From CAZJJY01 sp964546445 (lineage in GTDB: Bacteria > Patescibacteriota > Microgenomatia > PFEM01 > JAPLYW01), in assembly GCA_964546445.1 (NCBI GenBank), contig CAZJJY010000026.1, positions 1 through 7,213 of the forward strand: 7,213 nucleotides of DNA, written 5' to 3'. The notes beneath the pieces were generated by a model. The model was not told the origin of the DNA, searched no databases, and saw only the letters and a program-made list of their open reading frames with translations. Of the stretch, positions 1 through 6,136 are shown in pieces (position 1 is the first letter of the stretch; the number at the start of each line of letters is the position of its first letter). The position numbers and the translations under genes were made by a program.

Positions 1-2147
1 AGAGGCTTCGTCATTTACGTCTAGTGGAAAGAAAAGATGCTTATGAAGCCGATGTTACTTACGGAACCAATAACGAATTTGGTTTTGATTATTTGCGTGA
101 TAATATGGCTCAAAAAGCAGAAAATCAAACTCAGCGTTCTCATTATTTTGCCATTGTTGATGAAGTTGATTCTATTTTAATTGACGAAGCAAGAACCCCT
201 CTTATTATTTCTGCTCCTGACACAGAACCAACAGAAAAGTATTATGATTTTGCTAATTTAATTAAAGGTTTATCTGGGGATACTGATTATACTATTGATG
301 AAAAACTAAAAACAGCTAATTTAACAGAACACGGAATTAAAAAAGTAGAAAAATGGTTAGGAGTTGATAATTTATATGAAAAAGATTTTGATACTCTACA
401 TCATATTGAAAACGCCTTAAAAGCAAAAACATTATATTTAAGAGATCGTGATTATGTTGTTAAAGAGAATCAGGTTGTTATTGTTGATGAATTTACCGGT
501 CGTCTTATGCCAGGGAGAAGATGGTCAGATGGATTACATCAATCTATTGAGGCCAAAGAAAATACTACCATTCAACAAGAATCGATTACCCTAGCGACTG
601 TTTCTTTTCAGAACTATTTTAGGATGTATGAAAAATTAGCTGGTATGACTGGAACGGCTGCAACAGAGGCAGAAGAATTTAGAAAGATTTATGGTTTAGA
701 TACCATTGTTATCCCGACTAATTTACCAATGGATAGAAATGATCATCCTGATATTGTTTACAAAACTCCTCGAGCAAAATATGCAGCTATTGTTCGAGAA
801 GTGGAAGAATATTATCAAAGAGGACAACCAGTTTTGATTGGAACAACTTCTATTGAAAAAAATGAGATAATTGCTAAGTTTTTAAAGAAAAAAGGAGTTC
901 CTCATAATGTTTTAAATGCTAAGCAGCATGAACAGGAAGCCAAGATTATCGCTGATGCTGGAAGGAAAAAAGCAATTACGGTGGCCACCAATATGGCTGG
1001 TCGAGGTGTTGATATTATTTTAGGTGGATCAAAGGAAGGAAGAGACAAAAAAGATTGGCAAAAGGAACATGATGAAGTAATTAAGACTGGAGGATTACAT
1101 GTTATTGGAACGGAGCATCATGAATCTCGAAGAATTGATAATCAGTTAAGAGGAAGAGCTGGTCGACAAGGAGATGCTGGTTCATCGAGATTCTTTGTTT
1201 CTTTACAAGATGACATTATGAGGCTTTTCGGTGGTGAACAGGTTTCTAAATTAATGGAAATGCTTCGTATCCCAGAAGATCAGCCAATTGAACATGCTTT
1301 GGTGACCAAGGCGATTAGGCAATCACAGGTTAAAGTAGAAGGTTTTAACTTTGATATGCGGAAGAGAGTTGTTGAATATGATAATGTCATGAATAAGCAA
1401 AGAGAAATAATTTATAGAAGAAGACAAAATATTTTGAAGCTTGAAGATAAAGAAAAAGAAACTCTTAAAATAGAAACTCAAGATAAAATCAAAGAAGCAG
1501 TTGCAAATTTAGTTAGTCTTCATGCTTTTGAAGAAGAGAATGATAAGGTTAATGTCGAAAATGTTTCTTCGAACTTCTTTGAGATATTACCTTTAGATAA
1601 TAATTCTCAAGGAGAATTTAAAAAGAAAATTGTTTCCATCAAAGATAGTAATAAATTAGAAGAATTTTTAAGTAAGATTTTAATTGGTGCTTATAATACC
1701 AGAGAAAAACAGGTGGGAGAAAAAATTGCTAGAGAAATGGAAAAGTTTGTTTGGTTGCAGGCAATTGACAGGCTTTGGGTTAACCATTTAGATGCTATGG
1801 AAAATTTAAGACAGGCAGTTGGTTTACGGGGTTATGGACAACAAGATCCTTTGGTTGAATATAAAAAAGAAGCCTTTACATCTTTTGAGAAACTAGTAGG
1901 GATGATTGAATATGAAGTAATTAGAAGAATTTTTAGGGTTCAAGTGGCTCAAAGACCGGTAGTTATGCCTCAGGATATTCAGACTAATATAGATACTGAG
2001 GATAAAATGGGATTGAAACAACAAAAGGCAAAACCTAACGTTGCTCAAGTAAGGAAAGGGAGTCAGGAAAGACCGGGGCGGAATGATCCTTGTCCATGTG
2101 GAAGTAAAAAGAAATATAAAAAATGTTGTTATCCTAAATATGGTTAA
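1..2147 (+). CDS. secA: Preprotein translocase ATPase SecA, 5'-truncated by the window edge
   Basis: SecA is the cytosolic motor that pushes unfolded preproteins through SecYEG using ATP. The frame is open from base 3 (RLRHLRLVERKDAYEAD...), so the GTG at 24 is an internal valine and not a start. Seen in order: GTNNEFGFDYLRDNM (about 66-110); the DEAD-type Walker B block DEVDSILIDEARTP (about 159-200); the preprotein cross-linking region; VDEFTGRLMPGRRWSDG; the AGMTGTA motif; the second helicase domain with TNMAGRGVDI and the arginine-finger block QLRGRAGRQGD (about 1142-1173); the helical scaffold EYDNVMNKQRE; and WLQAIDRLWVNHLD. The tail is a SEC-C zinc motif, CxC-x8-CC, with cysteine codons at 2091, 2097, 2124 and 2127, used in the family for SecB or ribosome contact. 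About 714 residues are present. The N-terminal part of the first ATPase domain, including Walker A, lies outside the window. The gene looks intact otherwise. It overlaps tspO by 8 bases. Confidence 0.98.
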   Translation, partial: RLRHLRLVERKDAYEADVTYGTNNEFGFDYLRDNMAQKAENQTQRSHYFAIVDEVDSILIDEARTPLIISAPDTEPTEKYYDFANLIKGLSGDTDYTIDEKLKTANLTEHGIKKVEKWLGVDNLYEKDFDTLHHIENALKAKTLYLRDRDYVVKENQVVIVDEFTGRLMPGRRWSDGLHQSIEAKENTTIQQESITLATVSFQNYFRMYEKLAGMTGTAATEAEEFRKIYGLDTIVIPTNLPMDRNDHPDIVYKTPRAKYAAIVREVEEYYQRGQPVLIGTTSIEKNEIIAKFLKKKGVPHNVLNAKQHEQEAKIIADAGRKKAITVATNMAGRGVDIILGGSKEGRDKKDWQKEHDEVIKTGGLHVIGTEHHESRRIDNQLRGRAGRQGDAGSSRFFVSLQDDIMRLFGGEQVSKLMEMLRIPEDQPIEHALVTKAIRQSQVKVEGFNFDMRKRVVEYDNVMNKQREIIYRRRQNILKLEDKEKETLKIETQDKIKEAVANLVSLHAFEEENDKVNVENVSSNFFEILPLDNNSQGEFKKKIVSIKDSNKLEEFLSKILIGAYNTREKQVGEKIAREMEKFVWLQAIDRLWVNHLDAMENLRQAVGLRGYGQQDPLVEYKKEAFTSFEKLVGMIEYEVIRRIFRVQVAQRPVVMPQDIQTNIDTEDKMGLKQQKAKPNVAQVRKGSQERPGRNDPCPCGSKKKYKKCCYPKYG

Positions 2148-2622
2148 GATAAACAATTTTTCTAGACTAGTTTTTTCTTTATTAATCTGTCAAGGATTTG
2201 GTTTGATAGGGGCGTTTTTTACTTCACCAGCTATTCCTAGTTGGTATCAGAATTTAGAGAAACCATTTTTTACTCCACCTAGTTGGTTATTTGCTCCGGC
2301 TTGGATCACTCTCTATATCTTAATGGGTATAGCTTTGTTTCTAATTTGGAAAAAAGGTTTAAAAGAAGAAAAAAATGAAGTAGCCTTTTTATTTTTCTTT
2401 ATTCAATTAACCTTAAATTCTCTTTGGTCAATACTATTCTTTGGGTTAAGAAGTCCTTTTTGGGCTTTAATAGAAATTATCATTCTTTGGATTCTTATTT
2501 TAATAACAATTTTAAAATTCTTTAAGATCTCAAAAAAATCTGGTTGGCTAATGATTCCTTATATCACCTGGGTGACTTTTGCGGGAATTTTAAATTTTAG
2601 TATTTATTATCTAAATAGATAG
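2140..2622 (+). CDS. tspO: TspO/MBR family integral membrane protein
   Basis: A 160-residue protein of the TspO/MBR (peripheral benzodiazepine receptor) family, five-helix membrane proteins that bind porphyrins and sterols and are linked to tetrapyrrole handling and stress. Family signatures seen: W35 and the block LEKPFFTPPSWLFAPAW (39-55) followed by LY; LNSLWSILFFGLRSP (92-106); an acidic residue E112 in the fourth helix; and PYITWVTFAGILN (140-152). Five hydrophobic segments fall at about 8-28, 49-70, 82-102, 107-127 and 136-157. The C-terminus L151...Y156...R160 fits a loose CRAC cholesterol-type motif, which is weak evidence. The ATG at 2140 is chosen because it gives the usual family length and N-terminus; an in-frame ATG at 2083 would add 19 hydrophilic residues inside the secA zinc-tail coding region. 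No Shine-Dalgarno sequence is visible, so translation is probably coupled to secA through the overlap ATGGTTAA. The physiological ligand here is unknown. Confidence 0.93.
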   Translation: MVKINNFSRLVFSLLICQGFGLIGAFFTSPAIPSWYQNLEKPFFTPPSWLFAPAWITLYILMGIALFLIWKKGLKEEKNEVAFLFFFIQLTLNSLWSILFFGLRSPFWALIEIIILWILILITILKFFKISKKSGWLMIPYITWVTFAGILNFSIYYLNR

Positions 2623-2774
2623 TTTAATTATTTAAATGGAAAAAATAAATTAAAAGTTTTGGATGTTTTGAATTGTGATGAAGGTTGTATTGGTGGCCTC
2701 AGGATTGATAATGAGCTTTTTTAGAAGAGAGAATAAAAAAAGTTATTGCCCACTGGACTAAAGTTTTAAGGTGA
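2623..2774 (+). pseudogene. Relic of an iron-sulfur protein C-terminus ([FeFe]-hydrogenase-like H-cluster motif), frameshifted
   Basis: Starting just after the tspO stop and in the same frame, about 33 codons are open up to a TAG at 2722. They include a KVLDVLNCDEGCIGG stretch (2653-2697) and then LRIDNELF. The C-x-x-G-C-x-G-G pattern preceded by a hydrophobic-acidic-hydrophobic run resembles the last H-cluster motif of [FeFe] hydrogenases and their sensory or PAS-linked relatives (FIEVMACPGGCIGG type). At the T6 run 2717-2722 the sense continues in another frame as LEERIKKVIAHWTKVLR and ends at TGA 2772-2774; one missing T would restore a single frame. No ATG, Shine-Dalgarno or N-terminal part is present, so this reads as the tip of a longer lost gene. 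Its stop overlaps the GTG start of the next gene (GTGA), as in a coupled operon. The coding relic is what I see; the hydrogenase-like family is inference. A sequencing error at the T run or a small functional peptide are alternatives. Confidence 0.55.
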
Positions 2775-3463
2775 AGACTTCAAAGGAAATTATCAAAAAG
2801 TTAAGATCTTTAGCCAACCCTAAAAATATTGAGGGGATGGTTCGTTTTGGTATTAATCCTAAAAATGCTTTAGGTATTTCTGTTGTTGAAATAAGGAAGA
2901 TAGGAAAAGAGATTGGCAAAGATCATAAAATTGCCCAAGAATTATGGAAAAGTGGTATTCATGAAGCGAGAATCTTGGCTAGTATAGTTGGGGAATCAGA
3001 AAAAGTTACTGAGAAGCAAATGGATAAATGGGCTTCTGGTTTTGATTCTTGGGATGTTTGTGATCAATGTTGCTCAAATTTATTTGATAAAGTAAGTTTT
3101 GTTGATAAAAAAATTAGAAGTTATGCTAATAAAAAAGAAGAGTTTGTTAAAAGAACAGCCTTTGCTTTAATTGCTTGTTTATCTGTTCATGATAAAGAGT
3201 TAAAAGATAAAGATTTTGAGAAATATTTTAAAATTATTAAGAAAGCTTCAACTGATGAAAGAAACTATGTTAGGAAAGCTGTTAATTGGGCTTTAAGGCA
3301 AATCGGGAAGAGAAATAAAAAACTAAACAAAGAAGCGGTTAAAGTAGCCAAAGATATTTTAAAAACTTACAAGGATAATAAAACGGCTAGGTGGATTGCC
3401 AATGATGCTCTAAGAGAATTAGAAGCTGAAAAGATTCAAAAGAGACTCTCCTTTCCCTCGTGA
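2771..3463 (+). CDS. AlkD-like DNA alkylation repair protein (HEAT-like repeat glycosylase family)
   Basis: A 230-residue, all-helical protein of the AlkD/COG4912 family. AlkD enzymes remove alkylated bases such as 3-methyladenine and 7-methylguanine by wrapping DNA on HEAT-like repeats without base flipping. Seen: an N-terminal LRSLANPKNIEGMVRFGI segment; HEARILAS (64-71); FDSWDVCDQ, where W94 and D98 have the W-x3-D spacing of the AlkD pocket (Trp109/Asp113 in Bacillus cereus AlkD); KRTAFALIACL with R128, the likely catalytic arginine counterpart; and VRKAVNWALRQIGKRN with W173, the likely counterpart of Trp187. Length is normal for the family. The start is GTG: an in-frame TAA at 2759 leaves no upstream choice, and the GTG overlaps the relic's TGA as GTGA. 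No good Shine-Dalgarno precedes it, so it probably relied on coupling to the now-broken upstream gene. Substrate specificity is not shown; some relatives have lost glycosylase activity. Confidence 0.9.
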   Translation: MKTSKEIIKKLRSLANPKNIEGMVRFGINPKNALGISVVEIRKIGKEIGKDHKIAQELWKSGIHEARILASIVGESEKVTEKQMDKWASGFDSWDVCDQCCSNLFDKVSFVDKKIRSYANKKEEFVKRTAFALIACLSVHDKELKDKDFEKYFKIIKKASTDERNYVRKAVNWALRQIGKRNKKLNKEAVKVAKDILKTYKDNKTARWIANDALRELEAEKIQKRLSFPS

Positions 3464-3474
3464 TGTAGAAATTA

Positions 3475-3480
3475 TATAAT
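3475..3480 (+). promoter_or_regulatory. Possible sigma-70-type -10 element (TATAAT)
   Basis: A perfect TATAAT lies in the 37-base gap between the repair gene and the next gene, 20 bases before its ATG. It would place transcription start near 3487 with a very short leader. No convincing -35 hexamer or extended -10 TGn is seen about 17 bases upstream, and such motifs arise easily in AT-rich DNA. If real, it would start a transcript covering prfB and the ftsEX genes. Confidence 0.35.
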
Positions 3481-3500
3481 AGAGAATAAAGAAAGTAAAT

Positions 3501-3914
3501 ATGGGAGAAACAAGATTAAAAAGAATATTAGTGGCTATCGGTATTATTATTTTCCTTGTTTTTGGGACTAAGGTTTTTGCTGATTGGCAGGCGAAAAGAA
3601 AAGCAGAAGGTAAGTCGGTTTCATTACCAACTAAAGAGGTAGGAGAAAAAATAAGCAATTTTGGGCAAGATATTCTAGGTAAAGCAGTAGAGTCAATTCC
3701 GGGGAACGAAGGCCTAAAAGAACGTCTTATTAGGGTCGAAACTAAAGTTCCTGTTGAAGGAGAAAAAGAAGTTGAAAGAATCGAGATTCAAAGCCAGGAA
3801 GTAATCGAGATTATCAAAGAATTACCTCAGGAACAAGCAGAAAAAATTAAAAAACAAATTTTTAAGGAATTTTGTCAAAATGTTTTAGATGTAGAGGTTA
3901 AGGAGGAAGAATAA
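3501..3914 (+). CDS. Membrane-anchored or secreted protein of unknown function, upstream of prfB
   Basis: I do not recognise this 137-residue protein. A basic N-terminus (R5, K7, R8) leads into one hydrophobic segment at about 9-27, ending VFADW. This could be a single membrane span with the rest outside, or a signal peptide cut after A27. The remainder is highly charged: a KEVGEKISNFGQDILGKAVESIPG stretch that looks amphipathic, a KVPVEGEKEVERIEIQ segment, and a helical C-terminal part, IIKELPQEQAEKIKKQIF followed by KEFCQ with a single cysteine. The ATG at 3501 has only a weak purine-rich stretch (AAAGAAAG) in front. The final codons (VKEEE) contain the ribosome binding site of prfB, and its TAA overlaps the prfB ATG by one base (TAATG), so the two are surely co-transcribed. 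A structural or envelope role is possible, but no function can be assigned. Confidence 0.8.
   Translation: MGETRLKRILVAIGIIIFLVFGTKVFADWQAKRKAEGKSVSLPTKEVGEKISNFGQDILGKAVESIPGNEGLKERLIRVETKVPVEGEKEVERIEIQSQEVIEIIKELPQEQAEKIKKQIFKEFCQNVLDVEVKEEE
3900..3906 (+). promoter_or_regulatory. Ribosome binding site of prfB
   Basis: AAGGAGG, a near-perfect Shine-Dalgarno, ends 7 bases before the ATG at 3914. It lies inside the last codons of the upstream gene and fixes the prfB start, giving prfB its own strong initiation besides the stop/start overlap. Confidence 0.85.
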
Positions 3915-4924
3915 TGGAAGATTATAAAAAAAGAATAGATTTTATAAAGAAGAAACTTAATCCGCAAGAAATAGAAAAGGAAATAGAAAAATTAGGAAAG
4001 GAATCATCTTCCCCTGATTTTTGGAAAGATCACTTAAAGGCAACAGAAAAAATGAAAAAGCTGGGTGATTTACAAAAAGATTTAAATGAACTTAATGAGT
4101 TAGACACATTATTAAGTTCAGGCGAAGAAAAAAAATTAGAAAAGAAATTAAATCAATTAGAGTTAAAAACCTTTTTGTCAGGAGAATATGATGAATCACC
4201 AGCTATTTTTTTAGTTCATGCTGGGCAAGGAGGAACAGAGGCGATGGATTGGGCTGACATGCTTAAAAGAATGTATATTAAATATTTTGAAAAAAGGGAT
4301 TGGAAATATAGGATTTTAGAAGAAACGATGGGTGATGAGGCTGGAATTAAAAGTGTTACTTTATCTGTAGATTCTCCTTATGCTTATGGTTATCTAAAAT
4401 TAGAAGCGGGGACTCATAGATTAGTAAGACAGTCCCCTTTCAATTCTGATAATTTAAGACAGACATCTTTTGCTTTAGTCGAAGTTTTACCTCAAATTGA
4501 TGAATCGCCAGAGATAGAGATTAATAATGATGATTTAGATTGGCAGTTTTACAGGGCTTCTTCAAAAGGTGGCCAAAATGTACAAAAAGTTTCTTCGGCT
4601 GTCCGTTTGATTCATAAACCAACAAATATTGTCGTTACTTGCCAGACACAAAGGTACCAAGAACAAAATAGAAAAATAGCTTTAGATTTGCTAAGAGCAA
4701 AGCTTTGGGCTTTAAAGGAAAAAGAAAGAAGAAAGGAAGAAAAGGGGTTAAGGGAAGGGAAAAAGATGGCTGCCTGGGGAACTCAAATTCGTTCTTACGT
4801 TTTACACCCTTATAAAATGGTTAAAGATTTGCGTACAAGTTATGAAAGTTCGAACCCAGAAGCAGTTTTAGATGGTAACCTTGATGAATTTGTTGAAGCG
4901 GAATTAAAAAGTGTGCTAAACTAA
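3914..4924 (+). CDS. prfB: Peptide chain release factor 2 (RF2)
   Basis: RF2 reads UGA and UAA stop codons on the ribosome and triggers peptide release. The protein has 336 residues: an N-terminal helical domain of about 90 residues; the core GQGGTEAMDWADML; the RF2-specific anticodon-like tripeptide SPF at 174-176 (HRLVRQSPF), which separates it from RF1 (PxT type); the catalytic GGQ at 219-221 in SSKGGQNVQKVSSAVRL; and a C-terminal AAWGTQIRSYVLHPYKMVKDLRT block. In many bacteria prfB needs a +1 frameshift at CTT TGA C near codon 25. Here the matching place seems to read CTT AAT (L15-N16) and the gene is one uninterrupted frame, so that autoregulation is absent. The start is set by a strong Shine-Dalgarno. 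Compared with E. coli RF2 (365 residues) it is slightly short, mainly in the N-terminal domain. Confidence 0.97.
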   Translation: MEDYKKRIDFIKKKLNPQEIEKEIEKLGKESSSPDFWKDHLKATEKMKKLGDLQKDLNELNELDTLLSSGEEKKLEKKLNQLELKTFLSGEYDESPAIFLVHAGQGGTEAMDWADMLKRMYIKYFEKRDWKYRILEETMGDEAGIKSVTLSVDSPYAYGYLKLEAGTHRLVRQSPFNSDNLRQTSFALVEVLPQIDESPEIEINNDDLDWQFYRASSKGGQNVQKVSSAVRLIHKPTNIVVTCQTQRYQEQNRKIALDLLRAKLWALKEKERRKEEKGLREGKKMAAWGTQIRSYVLHPYKMVKDLRTSYESSNPEAVLDGNLDEFVEAELKSVLN

Positions 4925-4935
4925 AATACTTAGAT

Positions 4936-4946
4936 AAAGGAGGTGA
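4936..4946 (+). promoter_or_regulatory. Strong ribosome binding site that decides the start of the next gene
   Basis: AAAGGAGGTGA is an extended match to the anti-Shine-Dalgarno sequence of 16S rRNA, with GGAGG ending 5 bases before the ATG at 4949. The in-frame GTG at 4943 lies inside this site and is therefore not the start. It is the best ribosome binding site in the window. Confidence 0.88.
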
Positions 4947-4948
4947 GT

Positions 4949-5452
4949 ATGGAAGAACAAATAAACAATCCAGAACAGAATTTGGTTCAAGATTTCCCAA
5001 CTAAAGAAGGGAAATCAATTGTCAAAGAAGTTCTAATTCCTGTTGTGGCTGTTTTATTAATTATTGGTGTCGGTACTTTGACTGGATTTCTTATCTCTAA
5101 AAGAAGTGGTGGGGGTGCTGGGACAACATCTTCTAAAGAGTTAATTGGCGGAGCAGAATTAATTGAAGGGTCTAAAGAAGTAGGCATTAAGGATGAAAAG
5201 GTTTTCCGTGACACAGCCGAAGGGAGAATAGAAATTAACAAGAATGGGGAAATAGTTGAAGGAAGCCATAAATTACTTCGTCCAGGTGGAGAGAGTCAAA
5301 CAGCTTATTTAACTAGCTCTGTTTTAGATTTAAATCAATTTGTAGGCAAATGTGTTCAGATTTGGGGTGAGACCTTCTCTGCGCAAAAAGTAGGCTGGCT
5401 AATGGATGTTGGTCGTGTTAAAACTTTAGATAGTTGCCCTGAGGGAATTTAA
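4949..5452 (+). CDS. Single-span membrane protein of unknown function with a small C-terminal extracytoplasmic domain
   Basis: A 167-residue protein I cannot name. Visible parts: a short acidic, glutamine- and asparagine-rich cytoplasmic tail (1-22); one membrane span at about 28-49 (VLIPVVAVLLIIGVGTLTGF); a basic and glycine-rich linker (KRSGGGAG, 51-58) giving an N-in, C-out orientation; and a compact soluble domain from about 70. The last part, DLNQFVGKCVQIWGETF...KVGWLMDVGRVK (127-158), alternates like beta strands and resembles small OB-like domains. That is an impression and not a match. Two cysteines, C135 and C163, lie outside the membrane and could form a disulfide. It starts after the prfB stop with the strongest ribosome binding site here and ends 3 bases before ftsE, so it is expressed with ftsEX. 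A division or envelope role is inferred from position only. Confidence 0.85.
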   Translation: MEEQINNPEQNLVQDFPTKEGKSIVKEVLIPVVAVLLIIGVGTLTGFLISKRSGGGAGTTSSKELIGGAELIEGSKEVGIKDEKVFRDTAEGRIEINKNGEIVEGSHKLLRPGGESQTAYLTSSVLDLNQFVGKCVQIWGETFSAQKVGWLMDVGRVKTLDSCPEGI

Positions 5453-5455
5453 TTA

Positions 5456-6136
5456 ATGGTTAAATTCAAAAATGTTACAAAGAAATTTGGCGAAGAAATT
5501 GCCCTTGATAACGTTAGTTTTGAGATAGAAAAGGGTGAGTTTGTTTTTGTTATTGGTTGTTCAGGAGCAGGAAAATCAACCCTGGTCAAATTAATTTTAA
5601 GAGAATATCTTCCGACTGAAGGCACAGTTACTGTTGATAGTACTGATCTTCTAAATTTAAGAAAAAAAGAGATCCCCGATTATCGAAAAAAAATTGGCTT
5701 TGTTTTCCAAGATTTTAAATTATTAACTGATAGAACTGTTTTTGAAAACGTGGCTATAGCCTTGAGGATTTTAGATGAAAAAAAAGAGGATATAAACGAA
5801 AGAGTTGAGACGATTTTAGATCTGGTTGGTTTAAAAGATAAGAAAGATTTTTTCCCATCCCAATTGTCAGGTGGAGAATTACAACGTACTTGTTTAGCGC
5901 GGGCAGTGGTAACTGATCCAGATATTATTATTGCCGATGAACCAACTGGCAATCTTGATATTGGTATCGCTCGTCAAATTATGGATATTTTCAAAAAGAT
6001 TAACGAAACAGGTAAAATAGTAATTATGGCTACTCATAACTTTGAGATTGTCAATGAAATGAGTAAGAGAGTAATTGAGCTAGAAAATGGAAAATTAATT
6101 TCTGATAAAAAGAAAGGAAAGTATCATATCTCATGA
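5456..6136 (+). CDS. ftsE: Cell division ATP-binding protein FtsE
   Basis: FtsE is the cytoplasmic ATPase of the FtsEX complex, which couples ATP hydrolysis to activation of peptidoglycan hydrolases at the division site. The 226-residue protein carries all ABC ATPase motifs: Walker A GCSGAGKST (34-42); the Q-loop region VFQDFKLLTDRTVFENVA (83-100), typical of FtsE; the signature LSGGELQR (137-144); Walker B IIIADEP (157-163) with the D-loop GNLD (165-168); and the H-loop histidine H194 in MATHN. Length is normal. A GAGGG 10 bases before the ATG is a modest ribosome binding site. Its TGA overlaps the ftsX ATG (ATGA), which implies coupled, near-equal synthesis of the two subunits. Other small ABC ATPases such as LolD look alike, but the Q-loop wording and the ftsX neighbour settle the call. 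Confidence 0.96.
   Translation: MVKFKNVTKKFGEEIALDNVSFEIEKGEFVFVIGCSGAGKSTLVKLILREYLPTEGTVTVDSTDLLNLRKKEIPDYRKKIGFVFQDFKLLTDRTVFENVAIALRILDEKKEDINERVETILDLVGLKDKKDFFPSQLSGGELQRTCLARAVVTDPDIIIADEPTGNLDIGIARQIMDIFKKINETGKIVIMATHNFEIVNEMSKRVIELENGKLISDKKKGKYHIS

Noticed and set aside
24..26. GTG as the start of secA
   Set aside because: The frame is open back to base 3, and the preceding residues (RLRHLRL) fit the SecA sequence before the AYEAD segment. The start is outside the window.
2083..2139. Longer tspO starting at ATG 2083
   Set aside because: The added 19 residues are an out-of-frame reading of the secA zinc tail. The family N-terminus fits the ATG at 2140.
1893..2156. Minus-strand open frame opposite the secA end
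   Set aside because: It is antisense to a conserved coding region, has no ribosome binding site and is biased by the AT-rich complement.
2698..2722. Intrinsic terminator (CTCA / TGAG stem followed by T6)
   Set aside because: The stem is only 4-5 pairs with a bulge and a 10-base loop, too weak. The region is better explained as coding relic.
3461..3463. Recoded UGA (alternative genetic code seen in some CPR lineages)
   Set aside because: TGA ends the repair gene and ftsE at sensible lengths, and RF2, which reads UGA, is encoded here, so the standard bacterial code applies.
3419..3658. Minus-strand open frame across the repair gene end and the 3501 gene
   Set aside because: It is opposite two plus-strand frames and has no initiation signal or recognisable protein features.
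4943..4945. GTG start for the gene before ftsE
   Set aside because: The GTG is part of the Shine-Dalgarno sequence itself; the ATG at 4949 is correctly spaced from it.
4987..5241. Minus-strand open frame opposite the gene before ftsE
   Set aside because: It is a shadow of a plus-strand gene with a strong ribosome binding site.
5680..5952. Minus-strand open frame opposite ftsE
   Set aside because: It is antisense to conserved ABC ATPase motifs and has no independent support.
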